From an uncultured Ruminococcus sp. (GTDB lineage Bacteria; Bacillota; Clostridia; Oscillospirales; CAG-272), in contig CACYWW010000004.1 in NCBI GenBank assembly GCA_902778145.1, positions 45,611 to 109,610 on the forward strand: a DNA stretch of 64,000 nt, given 5' to 3'. Position 1 is the stretch's first letter. Each line of letters opens with the position of its first letter. Positions 1-6,804 of the stretch are shown piece by piece. The notes below the pieces were generated by a model. It did not search any database, was not told where the DNA came from, and was given only the letters and a program-made list of their open reading frames with translations. A program made the position numbers and the translations under genes.

Positions 1-2
1 CG

Positions 3-1784
3 GATATAACAGCGGTCAATACAGGCGAGTTTGATGTTAAGTTCGAGCTGACAGATCAGTCCGCGCTCTATAAAATGACCGTGAAGAACAACACAAAACC
101 CGATCCGGAACACGATATCTTCGCAAAGCCGAAGGACGAAAGCTTCGAGATCCACGTTAACGTCGAAGGCGAGAAGGAGCCCGTCAGGGGTTACGTAACG
201 GTGAAGCTGTATCCGGAGGGCATCACAGTATCGTCCCGCGACGAGGGAAAGAAGAACAACGTAAAATACGTCCGCGTTCAGGCGTACGAAAAGGATCACG
301 TCGGCGACCTTGACAGAAAATGGCAGGTCTCCGAGATGCAGTTCACGCTTGCCGTCAAGGGCGAGGACAAAGCGATCATCGACCCGGACGAGGCGAAATA
401 CAAATTCGAGAAGCTCAAGGGCTCGGGCGGTCTCGGTATGCGTGCCGACAAGGAGCAGTGTCTTGCCGAAAAGTACGAGTACAAAGGATCGTGGGGCGAC
501 TGGAACGATAAATTCACCTATACGTTTGAGCCGAACGCCGACCTCGCAGAGCCGGGTGACGGCACGTTCATGATGGTCGTTTTGCCGGCGTCCTGCGAAT
601 ACGACGGCAAGACTTATGAAGTTGAGATACCGCTCAGACTTCGCGGCAAGGATCCGGATCCGATGGGAGACTGGGAGAAGGAATATAAGGAGCTTCAGCG
701 CCGCATCCTTCAGTACTCACTGCCGGAAAACATGGATCACTGGATCGCACAGCTGAAGAAATGCGCGACGGAACCGCGCGCTTCGGTCGAGGAGATGCGT
801 CTCGTCGGCAAGTGGATCCTGCGCGAGTACATGGCATACTGGACGACGCAGCAGAAGAGGGATCAGACCGAAGCGACGATGTATAACGTCATCGTCAACG
901 TGCTGGAGTGGACGAAATTCGCCGGAGACTGCGCGTTCTCATTCCTTGTCAACGCGTACGCCGGTCCCGTCGCCGACGCACTGATCTCTCCCGCCAAGGA
1001 CTTCATCACAGGCGCGATCGGCGAGGTGATCGCCGCGCGTAATTTCGGCGAAGAAATAGACGTGGACAAATTCGAGTTCTCCAAAAACCTCGCGGCGGCG
1101 GGCGACAATCTCGTCTCCAACAGCATAGATCTGAAGGACTGGCGAAAGGCGGCGGCTACTCTCGGAGGTTACTTCTGCTACTGCGCCGTCAAGAACTATC
1201 TGCTCAAGCTCAGGGAAAAGAACGAATCGGATATCTGGGGTGCGCTGTGTGAAGCTTTCAAGGATATGACGGCGGCGGCGCTGAAGTCTAAAGCCGGCGA
1301 TCTTATCGGCAAGTGGCTCAAGGAAAGCAAAAAATTCCAGGAGAAGATCGGGCCGTTCATCGCCAAATACTTCAAGGAGTCGAATTTCGACACGCTCCAG
1401 AAAAAACTCAACGATTCGCTCGGACTTGAAGGGGAGCTGCGCAAGCTTGCGGGCTACGCGAACGACAAGGTCTTTGAGACAAAGGTCGCCGACGTTGTGG
1501 AAAAATATATAAGCGGTCTTGCCGGAGCGGGCTTTGACAAGCTGCGCGAGGTGTACGACGGATCGAAATTCGTGATCGAGGGCGGATACGTTTACTATTG
1601 CTTCAATATCGATCTGTTTGACGCCTTCCACTACGGCATCAGGCTCAATCTTACAAGGACCCTGCAGGCGATGAGCGGGGATTTCTTCGGATGGTTCTAT
1701 GACTTCTTCTTCGCGGGCGTTCCCGCCGCGGAGAGCGTTATCGAAAAGCCCAAGGATCCGCCGCTTCCGCCGGCAAAAAACTAA
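3..1784 (+). CDS. 5'-truncated large protein of unknown function (upstream part of a frameshifted gene)
   Basis: The reading frame is already open at the first bases of the window (codons from position 3 run without a stop into the ATG at 75), so the true start lies upstream and the ATG at 75 is internal. About 590 residues are visible. The first ~200 are beta-rich and Ig-like, with several aromatic and charged strands; a Pro-Asp-Pro stretch leads into a largely helical half containing hydrophobic helices around the WTKFAGDCAFSFLVNAYAG stretch and the LGGYFCYCAVKNYL stretch. I do not recognise a family. It ends at TAA 1782-1784, directly after an A6 run, and the coding sense appears to continue in the +1 frame (next entry). 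Probably the C-terminal part of a long, possibly exported, multidomain protein. Confidence 0.7.
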   Translation, partial: DITAVNTGEFDVKFELTDQSALYKMTVKNNTKPDPEHDIFAKPKDESFEIHVNVEGEKEPVRGYVTVKLYPEGITVSSRDEGKKNNVKYVRVQAYEKDHVGDLDRKWQVSEMQFTLAVKGEDKAIIDPDEAKYKFEKLKGSGGLGMRADKEQCLAEKYEYKGSWGDWNDKFTYTFEPNADLAEPGDGTFMMVVLPASCEYDGKTYEVEIPLRLRGKDPDPMGDWEKEYKELQRRILQYSLPENMDHWIAQLKKCATEPRASVEEMRLVGKWILREYMAYWTTQQKRDQTEATMYNVIVNVLEWTKFAGDCAFSFLVNAYAGPVADALISPAKDFITGAIGEVIAARNFGEEIDVDKFEFSKNLAAAGDNLVSNSIDLKDWRKAAATLGGYFCYCAVKNYLLKLREKNESDIWGALCEAFKDMTAAALKSKAGDLIGKWLKESKKFQEKIGPFIAKYFKESNFDTLQKKLNDSLGLEGELRKLAGYANDKVFETKVADVVEKYISGLAGAGFDKLREVYDGSKFVIEGGYVYYCFNIDLFDAFHYGIRLNLTRTLQAMSGDFFGWFYDFFFAGVPAAESVIEKPKDPPLPPAKN

Positions 1785-2202
1785 CGGGATCACAGTCGAC
1801 GGCGACTTTGACCCGATCACGAAGACCGGGACCGGCACGTTCACCGTAAACGCGACCTATTCTCACGATTACGGCAAGGAGGCGGAGATCCGCGAAATGG
1901 TCTCGGGAGGGATGCTGCCGTCGGTCATGCCGCAATCCTGCTATGACGTTACGCTGAGCCTTTCCTTCAATGTGGAGATCAAGCCGAATCCCAACGGCGG
2001 AGGCGTCCTGTTCATCCTCAACGGCGGCGGATCGGTATCCTACGTCGGTGAGGTAGTCGGCAGTATATCCGGTATCAAAATAAATGAAGACAGGAAGACG
2101 GTTTTTGAGGACGAGGAAGGACTCGTCATCACAATGAAGCCGTTCTCCGGCAGTTACAACGTCACATATAATGACGTGACGTATCTGTTCGGCGTGAAAT
2201 GA
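1699..2202 (+). CDS. C-terminal continuation of the preceding gene in the +1 frame
   Basis: This frame can open at an ATG at 1699, but residues before about 1783 are arginine-rich and look like an out-of-frame reading of the previous gene. From 1783 on it reads as a normal beta-rich domain (NGITVDGDFDPITKTGTG, then alternating strands to a final DVTYLFGVK). Removing one A from the A6 run at 1775-1780 joins the two frames seamlessly, with no residues lost. The simplest view is one gene interrupted by a single-base indel, either a real mutation, a sequencing or assembly error, or a recoding site. Function unknown. Confidence 0.55.
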   Translation: MTSSSRAFPPRRALSKSPRIRRFRRQKTNGITVDGDFDPITKTGTGTFTVNATYSHDYGKEAEIREMVSGGMLPSVMPQSCYDVTLSLSFNVEIKPNPNGGGVLFILNGGGSVSYVGEVVGSISGIKINEDRKTVFEDEEGLVITMKPFSGSYNVTYNDVTYLFGVK

Positions 2203-2230
2203 GCGCGGCGCACGTAATGAAAGGCGGATC

Positions 2231-2533
2231 ATGGAATACGGATATTCGATACTGATGGGGATCTTCGCCGGGGCGATCCTGGTCTACGCCGGAATTATGG
2301 CGCTGACCGGTGACTACAACATTCTGCCGGTCAGGGCGCGGCAGTCGGTCAAACCGAAGGACCCGAAAAAGTATACGGTAAGACTTGCTAAGGTGATCGC
2401 GCTCGTCGCGCTGTCTCCCGCGCTGAGCGCCCTTGCCGGACTGTGGAACATGCATGCAGCGCTCGTCGTCCTTTTCGTTACGATGGCCGTATTCATATGG
2501 CTCGGAACACGGATCATGAAAGGCGCTGAATAG
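2231..2533 (+). CDS. small membrane protein, three predicted TM segments
   Basis: 100 residues. A hydrophobic helix lies at about residues 6-26, a basic loop with VRARQSVKPKDPKKYTVRL follows, and two further hydrophobic segments occupy about residues 51-67 and 74-92. It resembles the DUF3784-type small membrane proteins of Clostridia in size and pattern, but this is a loose resemblance. GGCGG upstream of the ATG is a weak ribosome-binding site. It follows the frameshifted gene by 28 bases and may share its transcript. No function can be assigned. Confidence 0.6.
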   Translation: MEYGYSILMGIFAGAILVYAGIMALTGDYNILPVRARQSVKPKDPKKYTVRLAKVIALVALSPALSALAGLWNMHAALVVLFVTMAVFIWLGTRIMKGAE

Positions 2534-2561
2534 CTTCGCGTCCACGGCGATACGATCATAG

Positions 2562-2593
2562 AAAAAGCGCGGCCATCTGCAGATGACCGCGCT
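2562..2593 (-). terminator. terminator of the rpiB-like gene
   Basis: Stem AGCGCGG/CCGCGCT (2566-2593) with an inner CATCTGCAGATG palindrome. On the minus strand the stem is followed by a T run (A run at 2562-2566 on plus). It lies between two convergent genes. Confidence 0.7.
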
Positions 2594-2605
2594 GACTGTT
2601 CATGT

Positions 2606-3196
2606 TTATTTTCCTGACGCCTCGTCCTTTTTGTCAAAGTCGAGCGTAAGCTCGTAGTCGCCGAGATGTTTCATTTTGAAGCCGTTCTTTTTGTATTCCT
2701 CGTAGTTGAATGCTTCAAGCTCGTCTATCGCAAGCTTGTGGAATTCGTAGAAGTTGTGCCACCATTCCCAGCCGGAGCCGAGGGAGTTGGAAAGATAAGA
2801 GTCGGCTATGTCACACGCCATCTGCGGAGCCACGTAGAACGCGCCCATCGCAAGGACGTTGACGCCGTTGCCGGTTATCGCTCTTGTCGCCGCGGGAAGG
2901 CTTTCAACGACGCCCGCGTGGACGTGCGGGCATTTGCTCGCCGCTATATGGATGCCCATTCCGGTGCCGCAGAAGAGAAGAGCGCGCTCGAAATTGCCCT
3001 CCGATATCTGCGCTCCGACGCGAAGACCGACGCGATGGAACATATTTTCGGTATCGTTCGGGTCGCTGTCCTTGGTAACGCCCAGGTCTGTTATCTTCCA
3101 GCCCTTTTTGGTAAGATGCTCGACGACGACTTCCTTGAGCGGAAAGCCGGCAAAGTCGGCGCCGACAACGAGATACTTGTCTTTGATCGTTTTCAT
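2606..3196 (-). CDS. rpiB: RpiB/LacA/LacB family sugar-phosphate isomerase
   Basis: 196 residues if started at the ATG at 3196, which has GGAGG seven bases upstream; a longer in-frame extension upstream crosses the promoter and is unlikely. The protein opens VVGADFAGFPLKE, the metal-independent ribose-5-phosphate isomerase B fold, and carries the active-site LLFCGTGMGIHIAASK loop with the catalytic cysteine. It is longer than typical RpiB (~150 residues) because of a C-terminal extension rich in aromatic and acidic residues (WEWWHNFYEF). It probably interconverts aldose and ketose phosphates in the cytoplasm. Galactose-6-phosphate isomerase or another aldose-ketose isomerase of the family remains possible. 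A single-gene unit with its own promoter and terminator. Confidence 0.85.
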   Translation of the reverse strand: MKTIKDKYLVVGADFAGFPLKEVVVEHLTKKGWKITDLGVTKDSDPNDTENMFHRVGLRVGAQISEGNFERALLFCGTGMGIHIAASKCPHVHAGVVESLPAATRAITGNGVNVLAMGAFYVAPQMACDIADSYLSNSLGSGWEWWHNFYEFHKLAIDELEAFNYEEYKKNGFKMKHLGDYELTLDFDKKDEASGK

Positions 3197-3227
3197 GATA
3201 TGCCTCCGTATCATTATTTCTGATATA

Positions 3228-3256
3228 AGAGTACCACAAAGCGTACGATTTGTCAA
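3228..3256 (-). promoter_or_regulatory. promoter of the rpiB-like gene
   Basis: On the minus strand TTGACA (3251-3256), 17-base spacer, TACTCT (3228-3233). The -10 is only a partial match. Confidence 0.5.
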
Positions 3257-3358
3257 CGGCTGAGAGCAAAAAAATCGGGCTGACGACCACCTTGTACGGG
3301 GATGCTCGTACGGTAAAACGGACGCCTTAAACAAAATTATTTTTTTTCGGAAAACCCC

Positions 3359-3387
3359 TTGACAAAACCGCTTTTTTTTGCTATAAT
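3359..3387 (+). promoter_or_regulatory. promoter of tRNA-Gln
   Basis: TTGACA (3359-3364), 17-base spacer, TATAAT (3382-3387); consensus sigma-A promoter 19 bases before the tRNA. Confidence 0.85.
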
Positions 3388-3406
3388 AGCGCACGCAATC
3401 GAACAT

Positions 3407-3482
3407 TGCGGCATCGCCAAGCGGTAAGGCAACGGACTCTGACTCCGTCATTACCTAGGTTCGAATCCTAGTGCCGCAGCCA
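3407..3482 (+). tRNA. tRNA-Gln (CTG anticodon)
   Basis: 76 nt cloverleaf with the 3' CCA encoded. Acceptor TGCGGCA pairs with TGCCGCA, discriminator G. Anticodon stem ACGGA/TCCGT encloses loop CTCTGAC, giving anticodon CTG. T arm CTAGG TTCGAAT CCTAG is perfect. Confidence 0.95.
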
Positions 3483-3483
3483 G

Positions 3484-3511
3484 AAAAAACCTCGCGTAAG
3501 CGAGGTTTTTT
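3484..3511 (+). terminator. terminator of tRNA-Gln
   Basis: Perfect 12-bp stem AAAAAACCTCGC/GCGAGGTTTTTT with a GTAA loop, starting 2 bases after the tRNA CCA. Confidence 0.9.
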
Positions 3512-3516
3512 CAACT

Positions 3517-3646
3517 AAATCCGTCCTTCGGACGGGATAAATCCACTTCGTGGATGAAATCGCTGCGCGATGAAATCCGCACTGACGTGCGGGATACAGA
3601 GGACGGATTTGATTTCATCGTGAGCGAAGCGAACGATTTCATCCGA
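3517..3646 (+). repeat. cluster of modular small palindromes
   Basis: Successive short hairpins joined by GAAAT-type linkers: CCGTCC-TTC-GGACGG (3521-3535), ATCCAC-TTC-GTGGAT (3541-3555), ATCGC-TGC-GCGAT (3559-3571) and CCGCAC-TGAC-GTGCGG (3577-3592). An outer pair AAATCCGTCC (3517-3526)/GGACGGATTT (3601-3610) can close over all of them; a further imperfect palindrome follows around 3618-3640. No open frame of note. Looks like a dispersed intergenic palindromic element. Confidence 0.6.
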
Positions 3647-3679
3647 GCCCGCCTCACCGCAAACATCACTTTTGACGGA

Positions 3680-3708
3680 TTGACTTTTTCACAATTCTGC
3701 GATATAAT
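3680..3708 (+). promoter_or_regulatory. promoter of the AT-rich orphan gene
   Basis: TTGACT (3680-3685), 17-base spacer, TATAAT (3703-3708). Confidence 0.7.
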
Positions 3709-3757
3709 GAAGAAAAAAACGTATTAGAAATGTTAACAAATAATAATCGGTGAAAAT

Positions 3758-4072
3758 ATGAAAATGAAATTTTTCGTTTCCGGTATATCGGAGCCGGATG
3801 CTGTACGCAAAACGCGAGGTTCATTATCTGAAATCATAGATGAGAAATATTTTAGAGTTGTTGAATCCGAAAAATATTGGAAGATAGAAGATGTTTATAT
3901 TGTTTTAATAACGATTTCTGATATGAATAGCGATATAGAAAAGCTCCTTAATCATTACTCTGACAGCTGGTTAAGCTTTGGTGATCCCATCAAAGAATTT
4001 CTCGCATCCGATCATAACAAAGAATGCCATTTTATGCGAGAAGATTTCATGATGATTCAGTTGTTCTTGTAA
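3758..4072 (+). CDS. hypothetical protein, AT-rich orphan gene
   Basis: 104 residues, no signal peptide or membrane segment. Its base and codon use is clearly more AT-rich than the surrounding genes (many AAA, ATT and TTT codons), which suggests acquisition from elsewhere. The GGTGAAAAT in front of the ATG is a weak ribosome-binding site, but a good promoter precedes it and a terminator follows, so it is probably a real single-gene unit. The sequence (KMKFFVSGISEPDAVRKTRG) matches nothing I know. Immunity-type proteins often look like this, but there is no partner gene to support that. Confidence 0.6.
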   Translation: MKMKFFVSGISEPDAVRKTRGSLSEIIDEKYFRVVESEKYWKIEDVYIVLITISDMNSDIEKLLNHYSDSWLSFGDPIKEFLASDHNKECHFMREDFMMIQLFL

Positions 4073-4110
4073 AAAAAGCGATCCGTCCCGACGTCAAAGC
4101 TCGTATACAC

Positions 4111-4137
4111 CGCACGTCAAAACGGCGTGCGCTTTTT
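4111..4137 (+). terminator. terminator after the AT-rich orphan gene
   Basis: Stem CGCACG (4111-4116)/CGTGCG (4126-4131) followed by CTTTTTATTT. Confidence 0.65.
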
Positions 4138-4152
4138 ATTTACATATACGTC

Positions 4153-4181
4153 TTGAATATGTTCGAAATATTTGTTATAAT
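4153..4181 (+). promoter_or_regulatory. promoter of the DUF3737-patB operon
   Basis: TTGAAT (4153-4158), 17-base spacer, TATAAT (4176-4181), 32 bases before the ATG at 4213. Confidence 0.7.
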
Positions 4182-4212
4182 CGAGTGAAATAATGCAAAA
4201 AGGCAGTCTACT

Positions 4213-5091
4213 ATGAATATTTATAAACAAGGCAGATTCAAAGGTGAAAGAGCGCTTTACGGCAAGACCGGCGTGCGCGTTGAGGACAGCGTTTTCGACG
4301 ACGGCGAATCCCCGTTGAAAGAATGCAAAAACGTTGAGCTTTCCTGCTGTCTGTTCCGCTGGAAATATCCGCTCTGGTACTGCGAGGGCGTCAAAGCCGA
4401 GCGCTGCACGTGGTTCGAGATGGCGCGCGCGGGAGTCTGGTACTCAAAGGATCTCGATATCAGAAACGCGGTGATCGAGGCGCCGAAGAATTTCAGACGC
4501 TGCAAAAACTTGTCGCTTACCGACGTGACCTTCCACAACGCGGAAGAGACTCTCTGGCACTGCGACGGTGTCAGACTGAAAAACGTGACGGCGGCGAAGG
4601 ACCCTTATTTCTGCATGAACAGCAGGAACATGGAGATCGACGGGCTCACGCTCGACGGGAACTATTCGTTTGACGGCACGGAAAACGTCGTTATAACGAA
4701 TTCCCGCCTGCTCACGAAGGACGCCTTCTGGAACAGCAGGAACGTGACGGTGAAGGATTCCTTCATCTCGGGCGAATATCTCGGCTGGAACGCGAAGGAC
4801 CTTACGCTTATAAACTGCACGATCGAAAGTCTGCAGGGGATGTGCTACGTCGACAACCTCAAAATGATCGACTGCAAGCTCATAAACACAACGCTCGCGT
4901 TTGAATATTCCGACGTCGACGCGAAAATAACCGGCGTCGCGGACAGCGTCTTCAACCCGAGGAGCGGAAGAATAGAGGCGGAGCATATAGGCGAGCTGAT
5001 AATAGAGCGCGACCGCGTAGACCCGTCGAAGACGGTCATCGTCTGCGACAGCGTCGATAAAAGATCGGACAAACCGGAGTGGATAAAATGA
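4213..5091 (+). CDS. DUF3737 family protein, right-handed beta-helix
   Basis: 292 residues made of short repeats of the type 'K-N-V-hydrophobic-D-C-hydrophobic' (CKNVELSCC, CKNLSLTDV, SRNMEIDGL, TENVVITNS, SRNVTVKDS, AKDLTLINC), the signature of the DUF3737 pectate-lyase-like beta-helix. No signal peptide, so cytoplasmic. Aromatic-rich positions in the middle repeats (LFRWKYPLWYCEG) may form a binding face. Its stop overlaps the ATG of the next gene (ATGA), so the two are translationally coupled. DUF3737 genes commonly sit beside PatB-type aminotransferases, but the biochemical role is not known to me. Confidence 0.8.
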   Translation: MNIYKQGRFKGERALYGKTGVRVEDSVFDDGESPLKECKNVELSCCLFRWKYPLWYCEGVKAERCTWFEMARAGVWYSKDLDIRNAVIEAPKNFRRCKNLSLTDVTFHNAEETLWHCDGVRLKNVTAAKDPYFCMNSRNMEIDGLTLDGNYSFDGTENVVITNSRLLTKDAFWNSRNVTVKDSFISGEYLGWNAKDLTLINCTIESLQGMCYVDNLKMIDCKLINTTLAFEYSDVDAKITGVADSVFNPRSGRIEAEHIGELIIERDRVDPSKTVIVCDSVDKRSDKPEWIK

Positions 5092-6260
5092 GATACGATT
5101 TCGATACCGTCGTCGACAGAAGAAAAACGGACTGCTCGAAATGGTCCGTCGGCGAAGGCGAGCTTCCGATGTGGGTCGCCGATATGGATTTCAGGACAGC
5201 ACCGGAGGTGATCGAAGCGCTTCGGGAGCGCGTCGACCACGGCGTGTTCGGTTATACCGAAATAAAAGACGAATGGTATGACGCATATATAAACTGGTGG
5301 CGCGAAAGGCACGGCTTTACGATGGAGCGCGAAGGGCTCATGTTCTGCACCGGCGTCGTCGCCGCTATATCGAGCATAGTCAGAAAGCTCACGACGCCGA
5401 ACGAAAACGTCCTTCTGCTTACTCCCGTATACAACATCTTTTACAACAGTACGGTGAACAACGGCTGCCGCGTGCTCGAATGTCCGCTCGTTTATGAAAA
5501 CGGCGCGTATTCGATAGATTTTGACGATCTTGAGAAAAAGCTGTCCGATCCGCAGACGACTCTGATGATACTCTGCAATCCGCACAACCCCGTCGGCAAG
5601 ATCTGGGACAGGGAAACGCTTCGCAGGATCGGCGCGCTCTGCAAAAAGCACCACGTAACCGTCATATCGGACGAGATCCATTGCGATCTGACCGATCCGG
5701 GGACCGGATACGTTCCGTTCTGCTCCGTCGACGACGATTGCAGAAGCAACGCGATCATGTGTATGGCGCCGACGAAGACGTTCAACCTCGCCGGACTTCA
5801 GACAGCGGCGATATACGTCGCGGATCCCGTGCTGAGACACAAGGTCTGCCGCGGGATCAACACGGACGAGGTGGCGGAGCCCAACGCTTTTGCGACCGTC
5901 GGAGCGATCGCGGCGTTCACGAAGGGCGGAGAATGGCTCGATCAGCTGAGAGGATATATCGCCGAAAACAAAAAGATCCTTTACAGGTACGTTGAAGAGA
6001 ATATCCCGGGCGTCAGTGTTGTCCGCGGAGAGGCGACGTATTTATGCTGGATCGACATATCCGCGATCGGACCGAGCAGGGAAGTCGCCGCTTTTATCAG
6101 GAAAGCAACGGGGTTGTATATCACCGCCGGCGCCGTGTACGGAAAAGGCGGGGATGGCTTCCTTCGCATCAATATCGCCTGCCCGAGACAGACGCTTCTT
6201 GACGGTCTGCAGAGACTGAAACAAGGGATCGACGCCTATATGGCAGGAAAAAACAGATGA
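5088..6260 (+). CDS. patB: PatB/MalY family PLP-dependent C-S lyase (aminotransferase class I/II)
   Basis: 390 residues. The start is the ATG at 5088, inside the ATGA overlap and eight bases after GGAG; a GTG three codons upstream is also in frame. Fold-type I PLP enzyme: LPMWVADMDF at the N-terminus is typical of the MalY/PatB group, LCNPHNPVGKIW is the aminotransferase Asn-Pro-His-Asn-Pro motif, SDEIHCDL holds the PLP-binding Asp, and MAPTKTFNLAGLQ contains the Schiff-base lysine (about Lys230). The C-terminal FLRINIACPR carries the carboxylate-binding arginine. Likely cystathionine beta-lyase or cysteine desulfhydrase activity in methionine/cysteine metabolism; regulatory roles as in MalY are possible. 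Confidence 0.9.
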   Translation: MRYDFDTVVDRRKTDCSKWSVGEGELPMWVADMDFRTAPEVIEALRERVDHGVFGYTEIKDEWYDAYINWWRERHGFTMEREGLMFCTGVVAAISSIVRKLTTPNENVLLLTPVYNIFYNSTVNNGCRVLECPLVYENGAYSIDFDDLEKKLSDPQTTLMILCNPHNPVGKIWDRETLRRIGALCKKHHVTVISDEIHCDLTDPGTGYVPFCSVDDDCRSNAIMCMAPTKTFNLAGLQTAAIYVADPVLRHKVCRGINTDEVAEPNAFATVGAIAAFTKGGEWLDQLRGYIAENKKILYRYVEENIPGVSVVRGEATYLCWIDISAIGPSREVAAFIRKATGLYITAGAVYGKGGDGFLRINIACPRQTLLDGLQRLKQGIDAYMAGKNR

Positions 6261-6282
6261 TACAGCCCTCACCGGGAAAATG

Positions 6283-6320
6283 AAAAAGCCCTTTTGTCTT
6301 TTTGCAAAAGGACTTTTTTT
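6283..6320 (+). terminator. terminator of the DUF3737-patB operon
   Basis: Stem AAAAAGcCCTTTTG/CAAAAGGaCTTTTTT with a short loop and a T7 tail. Confidence 0.8.
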
Positions 6321-6371
6321 CACTATTCGTTACCTCTTACCTTCCGAAAATCCCGTGCGGGAGAAAGCGAA

Positions 6372-6406
6372 AGTGAAAAGTGAATAGTGAATAGTGAATA
6401 GTGAAT
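6372..6406 (+). repeat. 7-bp tandem repeat (AGTGAAT)
   Basis: One AGTGAAA unit followed by four exact AGTGAAT units, located between a patB terminator and a tRNA terminator. No coding role is credible; minus-strand translation gives a repetitive YSLFTIH reading. Confidence 0.85.
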
Positions 6407-6410
6407 AAGG

Positions 6411-6440
6411 AAAAATCCTGCGCTTGCGCACAGGATTTTT
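6411..6440 (-). terminator. terminator of the tRNA-Met/tRNA-Glu operon
   Basis: AAAAATCCTG/CAGGATTTTT stem closing over a CGCTTGCGCA loop segment; the T run follows the stem on the minus strand immediately after the tRNA-Glu CCA. Confidence 0.85.
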
Positions 6441-6514
6441 GGTGACCCGTAGGAGATTCGAACTCCTGTTACCGCCGTGAAAGGGCGGTGTCTTAGCCCC
6501 TTGACCAACGGGCC
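6440..6514 (-). tRNA. tRNA-Glu (TTC anticodon)
   Basis: 75 nt with encoded CCA. Acceptor GGCCCGT/ACGGGTC (one G-U pair), discriminator A. Anticodon stem CCGCC/GGCGG encloses CTTTCAC, anticodon TTC. T arm AGGAG TTCGAAT CTCCT. Confidence 0.95.
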
Positions 6515-6516
6515 GT

Positions 6517-6593
6517 TGGTAGCGGAAGTTGGACTTGAACCCACGACCTACCGGGTATGAACCGGTTGCTCTAGCCAACTGAGCTATTCCGCC
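6517..6593 (-). tRNA. tRNA-Met (CAT anticodon, elongator type)
   Basis: 77 nt with encoded CCA. Acceptor stem begins GGCGGAA; anticodon stem ACCGG/CCGGT encloses TTCATAC, anticodon CAT. First acceptor pair is G-C, which argues against initiator tRNA; the anticodon arm matches elongator Met rather than lysidine-modified Ile. Two bases separate it from tRNA-Glu, with which it shares promoter and terminator. Confidence 0.92.
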
Positions 6594-6624
6594 ATAGCCA
6601 CAGTTTCTTGCGGACTGCTTTGGC

Positions 6625-6653
6625 ATTATATCACAACATATCATATTTGTCAA
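6625..6653 (-). promoter_or_regulatory. promoter of the tRNA-Met/tRNA-Glu operon
   Basis: On the minus strand TTGACA (6648-6653), 17-base spacer, TATAAT (6625-6630). Confidence 0.85.
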
Positions 6654-6736
6654 GCCCTTTTTTCAAAAAAATGCATTTTGTTTTTCCGAGTTTATTAAGG
6701 CAAAGTAAACACTTTTGGATCAATCAAAGAAAAAAG

Positions 6737-6765
6737 TTGACAAACCGGATTCTTTGAGTTATAAT
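6737..6765 (+). promoter_or_regulatory. promoter of the yicC-rsgA housekeeping operon
   Basis: TTGACA (6737-6742), 17-base spacer, TATAAT (6760-6765). A transcription start near 6772 excludes the earlier in-frame start codon at 6715 for yicC. Confidence 0.85.
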
Positions 6766-6804
6766 ATAATCTGTATTATTATGGAAAACAGGAACGTAAT
6801 GCAT

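Noticed and set aside
1775-1781. Programmed -1 frameshift site A-AAA-AAC
   Set aside because: A -1 shift leads to a stop after about 22 codons; joining the two halves needs +1.
939-1844. Minus-strand open frame of 301 codons
   Set aside because: It is the mirror of the high-GC codon pattern of the large unknown gene; no start signal and no family-like sequence.
4845-5840. Minus-strand open frame of 331 codons opposite DUF3737 and patB
   Set aside because: Shadow frame over two recognisable proteins.
6372-6406. Possible CRISPR array
   Set aside because: Units are 7 bases with no spacers.
6323-6653. Minus-strand frames with YSLFTIHYSLFT sequence over the tRNA genes
   Set aside because: Produced by the 7-bp repeat and tRNA sequence; not a protein.
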